Positions 61,125-64,000 of a DNA stretch of 64,000 bases are shown here, piece after piece (the first letter of the stretch is position 1; every line of letters starts with the position of its first letter). The DNA comes from Typhlomys cinereus (lineage: Eukaryota; Chordata; Mammalia; Rodentia; Platacanthomyidae). Under the pieces are notes generated by a model that was given only the letters and a program-made list of their open reading frames with translations, made no database searches and was not told where the DNA came from. A program made the translations under genes and the position numbers. The stretch covers positions 3,061,001 to 3,125,000 of the forward strand of contig JALPQD010000241.1 in the NCBI GenBank assembly GCA_023101885.1, read 5' to 3'.

Positions 61125-62281
61125 TCAACGTTCCACGTCTTCTGCCTGAGAGCTCTGGTCTTGCACTTTAGATCCCTCAACAGCAGCCATACTGTTGTCT
61201 TGAATGATTTGGTCAGAAACTGAGTCATTACATTCCTGAACCATCCTCTCTTGCTCAGCTTCAAGGGCTTCTCCTGTGAAATATAACACAGCTCTTGGGA
61301 TGACAAAGGTGCACAAAGTGTGAGCAATGAAGACATCTTCCTCATCTTTGCTAGCATTCAAACCCCAGTGGGGAGAATTGAAGAAGTTGAAGAAGGATTC
61401 CCGAGGAAATTCCTGGGTTGTAGTGCGTAGCAGTCCCCAAAACTTGTGCCTCTGCTTCTTCAGGACGGTTTGCACAGTGACATTCTTTCCCTCCTGCCAA
61501 TCTATTTTGCAACCAATGCAACACTACACTGCAGACCTCCTAAAGGAGTGAGTCAGCTTAGACTTGTTTTGGTCAGCACACAATTGGTGAAATAGTCATT
61601 AGGTTCGAAGTGAAATTCCAGCGTGAAGATGAGTGGCTCTTGCGGTTTTGAAAGCTTGACCCTCACATCTCGCAAGAGTTTCAGAATAGGCTCATCATAT
61701 TTCTTAATCAGGGGTGTAACCTCCGGAACGTTCTTTAAAACAGTGAGCCAAAAATCTGGGATCCCCTTAGGATCCTTTTTTTCTCCATGTGCATTATATC
61801 CTTCCAGTCCTTCATACTCCCCAAACACCTCCTCGAGATCCTTGAAATTCTCTTCACGATATTCCTCCAAGTCCTCACACAGATTCTCCTCTGTATTGTA
61901 CATTTGAGCCTCCAAGTTATCCTCAACCTGCGTACAGCAATAGTCCACAGCCTCACACCTCACCGCACACTCCTCTTTTGTGGGCTCATATAGGGCATTG
62001 ATGATCTGGCGTCTCTTCTCCAGCAAAGGCTTGTAGATCTCCGCAAATTTTCTCTCGATGATATGAAATTCCCTGAGGTATCTGGCCTCTAGGCCAGCGG
62101 ATTTGGCTTGTAGCTTCTTCAGAGCGTACACTCGGTACTTCACCGCCAGAGGCAGGCTCTCAATAAAGTCTGGGTGTGAGGAGTACTCCACCAAAGCCTG
62201 GGAAGAGGCTGCAGTTGCCGCTGCGCCCAACAACTGACCTGCTTCGCCAGCTGCTCCATGGTCACCGACCCCTTCCATCAT
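61125..62281 (-). pseudogene. NAP1L6: NAP1L6-like nucleosome assembly protein retrogene, frameshifted
   Basis: Intronless member of the NAP1 histone-chaperone family, whose NAP domain binds H2A-H2B and moves between cytoplasm and nucleus. The first ATG of the MMEG start is at 62281. The first 242 codons give a NAP domain beginning at PDFIESLPL (about residue 37), the dimerisation helix (LREFHIIERKFAEIYKPLLE) and the DPKGIPDFWLTVLKNV core. After FTNCVLTKTS the frame breaks: compared with NAP1L2 about 10 bases are missing near 61564, giving TGA at 61553. A second break, TAG at 61524-61526, lies in the original frame, where the family has Glu. The C-terminal part (GCKIDW, then SFFNFF to EDVER) is then open to 61125. 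The acidic tail typical of NAP1 proteins is absent. The start MMEG and wording fit human NAP1L6 better than NAP1L2. A truncated 242-residue protein cannot be excluded. Confidence 0.85.
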
Positions 62282-62914
62282 TCGTTTGGGGGTCCGTAAA
62301 GACTCACCGAAGTGAAGGCTTGGCTTGAATGGGCCGCCGGCACAGGCAGGGGCTGAAACGGAGGCAGAAGTCGCTGAGGTTAAGACTTTTGGAAAAGCCA
62401 GATGGAAGTGGAGGCAGCCGCACAAGGTTGGTCCGGCGCTACCGGATAGCAAACTTACGGCTGAGGCGGAAGCAGGGCCGCTAACCGCCTCTCCAGTTAG
62501 CTGCTGTGGCAGGAGAGAGAAGTGTCTCTAAATCATTGCGCAAAAGATGATCCCGTAACTCTTGTTTCACTGCTCACCCTATTTGCTGAGTAGCTGTAAT
62601 TGACAACCCCTGGTCCAATAGGTGACCAGATCCATTATAACTCCAGCGCCACCCACCTACCCTGCGGAGCAGCTGCCCATATTTCTAGATCTGACAGGTT
62701 TACTGAGAAAAACCTGGGGGAGGTGCGTTTTAAATTGCATCAACACAGTTTCTAATTAAACCCGACAAAATTCTAAAGCAGGCGAGCAAAGAAAGGAGGT
62801 GAGAGGAATTATTTCCAAGCAGGAATGTGACTCAAAATTCTTACATTAAAATGAACAGAACAAGAAATGGGTGTGTGTGGGAAAGACAGAGAAGTGTTCA
62901 TGATAAATATGTTT
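62282..62914. other. GC-richer 5' flank of the NAP1L6-like locus
   Basis: Moderate GC and several CpGs from 62281 to about 62510 suggest a weak CpG promoter for the retrogene reading leftward. The frame upstream of the MMEG start is open to 62452 but without ATG. The rest is unassigned. Confidence 0.4.
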
Positions 62915-63170
62915 TTTGTGTTGTGTGCGCACGTGTATGTAAGTGTACAGAAGAAAGTAGAATGTGGAGGTTCAAGAGTGACATCAGGAATGATCCTGGA
63001 TTGCTCTTCTACCTTATTGCTCTGCTTTAGGATTCCCTAGGCTCCAGGGCCAGATTTACAGGTTGGGTCATAACCACCTGGCATTTTTAAACCTGGGATC
63101 TGGAGATCTGAACTCAGATTCTTTTGCTTCAGAGGCAGAGGCTTCAATCCCTGAGCCATCTTGTCAGCCC
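62915..63170 (-). repeat. Old B2-superfamily SINE, minus strand
   Basis: TG-rich left part, older-type body (tgacatcaggaatgatcctg) and reversed head (cttcaatccctgagccatct). Confidence 0.75.
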
Positions 63171-63436
63171 AGACAATAGACATCTTTTAAGTGATGAACC
63201 TTCCTAGAGCTCATTAAATTTTCTACTACTGGCTTTTCAAAATTTCTATGAAGGATATGCATTCTACTTAGATTGGATCAACTCTGAAATATATACTTCT
63301 TGGGGAGGAGTGGGATGAGGAAAAGAAAACCTACGATGACTACTGGCCACTATCAGATGTATTACTAGTTAACCCTTTAAATCTTTATTATCACTAACCA
63401 GAGTACTGCTGCTGAGTTGCCAATTTCCCTTTGTCC

Positions 63437-63595
63437 AGGCTGGCTCTTCTGAATTCACACCCTGGAGCACACATGGTAGAAAGAGAGAAGCAACTTCCTA
63501 ATGTTGTCCTCTGACCTCCATACACATGCACATTTACTCTCCCTCCTGTTATGTCTTCTTTCTCTGTCTCTTTCAAATAAATAAAGATTTTAAAT
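63437..63595 (+). repeat. B2/B3-like SINE fragment with AATAAA tail
   Basis: Lacks the Pol III head. Carries 'agcacacatggtagaaagag', 'tgttgtcctctgacctccata' trimmed at both ends, and a tail aataaataaagattt, like the 3' half of B2/B3 elements. Confidence 0.65.
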
Positions 63596-63694
63596 GAAAA
63601 GATTAGTTATCAGTGTTTGATTCATTTAAATTGTTTAGTAAATGAGAAATTAGTAGAATTGATTTATCCAGTAACTTTAAATATTTATTTTAAG

Positions 63695-64000
63695 CTTTTT
63701 TATCATGAAAAAGATGTGTATTTAGAATTAGCGGCTAGACTCAAGTTTAGATGATCCCAATTTTATTGGCAACATCTAAAGCTTCATAATCAGGAGCCAG
63801 TAGAACACAGGCTTTCTTCTTTCCATCAAGCCTGGTTAGCATATTGACTTTGGCCACATCAATGTCATAGAGCTCCTTTATAACCTGTTTGATCTGGTGT
63901 TTGTTCGCCTTGACATCCACAATGGACACAAGTGTGTTGTTGTCTTCTGTCTTCTTCATGGCTCACTCAGTGGTCAAGGGGAACTTGATGATGGCCTAGC
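63695..64000 (-). pseudogene. RPL23A: RPL23A processed pseudogene, 3' part (runs off window)
   Basis: Minus-strand translation from 63959 gives the C-terminal part of ribosomal protein L23a ([20 protein letters not shown], then [11 protein letters not shown] and stop at 63747). It is followed by the gene's short 3' UTR and an A-rich tail at about 63696-63701. In the same frame TGA replaces the Ser codon just before AMKK (63963-63965), and TAG replaces the Tyr codon before AIIKF (63996-63998). With these stops it is a pseudogene. Its 5' part lies beyond base 64000. Confidence 0.95.

Overview
This is a mammalian, almost certainly rodent, genomic window. The evidence is antisense B1 copies, B4-type and B2-superfamily tRNA-derived SINEs, L1 LINEs of several ages and an ERVK-type solo LTR. 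The abundant young SINE has a B2-like tRNA head but a CpG-rich body and its own CA tract. That fits a lineage outside mouse and rat; a dipodid-like rodent with DIP-type SINEs is a guess. The two recognisable unique loci, PABPC1L2 (about 10 kb) and a NAP1L6-like locus (about 62 kb), are neighbours on human Xq13.2, so the window is probably X-linked and syntenic with the PABPC1L2-NAP1L6-NAP1L2 interval.

Layout. 1-9 kb: AT-rich sequence with a decayed class I ERV pol, a possible LTR promoter, old L1 and three old SINEs. 10-11.7 kb: CpG island holding intronless PABPC1L2 on the minus strand. 11.7-18 kb: sequence with no gene I recognise, simple repeats, an L1 relic and old SINEs. 18-29 kb: four young SINEs with clear target-site duplications (TSDs), a medium-copy rodent repeat, then a 542-bp solo LTR with a 6-bp TSD. 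30-38 kb: L1 3' UTR, possible LTR, B4, and an L1 with full 5' structure that ends in poly(A) inside ORF2. 38.6-44.9 kb: an old L1 (+) split by a younger L1 (-) with a 13-bp TSD. 45-49 kb: older L1 debris, an L1 tail nested in an old SINE, and two exon-like open stretches. 49.6 kb: a 35-nt U2 snRNA 5' fragment with TSDs. 51-58 kb: a near full-length L1 (-) with broken ORFs, itself hit by a young SINE. 61-62.3 kb: NAP1L6-like frameshifted retrogene. 63.7 kb to the end: RPL23A processed pseudogene running off the window.

Only PABPC1L2 looks like an intact conserved protein gene. The NAP1L6-like locus is broken by a frameshift and a further stop, though its first 242 codons are open. Most other open frames are L1 remnants, CA/TG-repeat translations or by-products of the GC-rich island. 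I found no clear previously undescribed system. The points most worth a second look are the displaced PABPC1L2 start codon, the U2 fragment insertion, the L1 structural variants, the microsatellite-carrying SINE and the small exon candidate at 47.0 kb.
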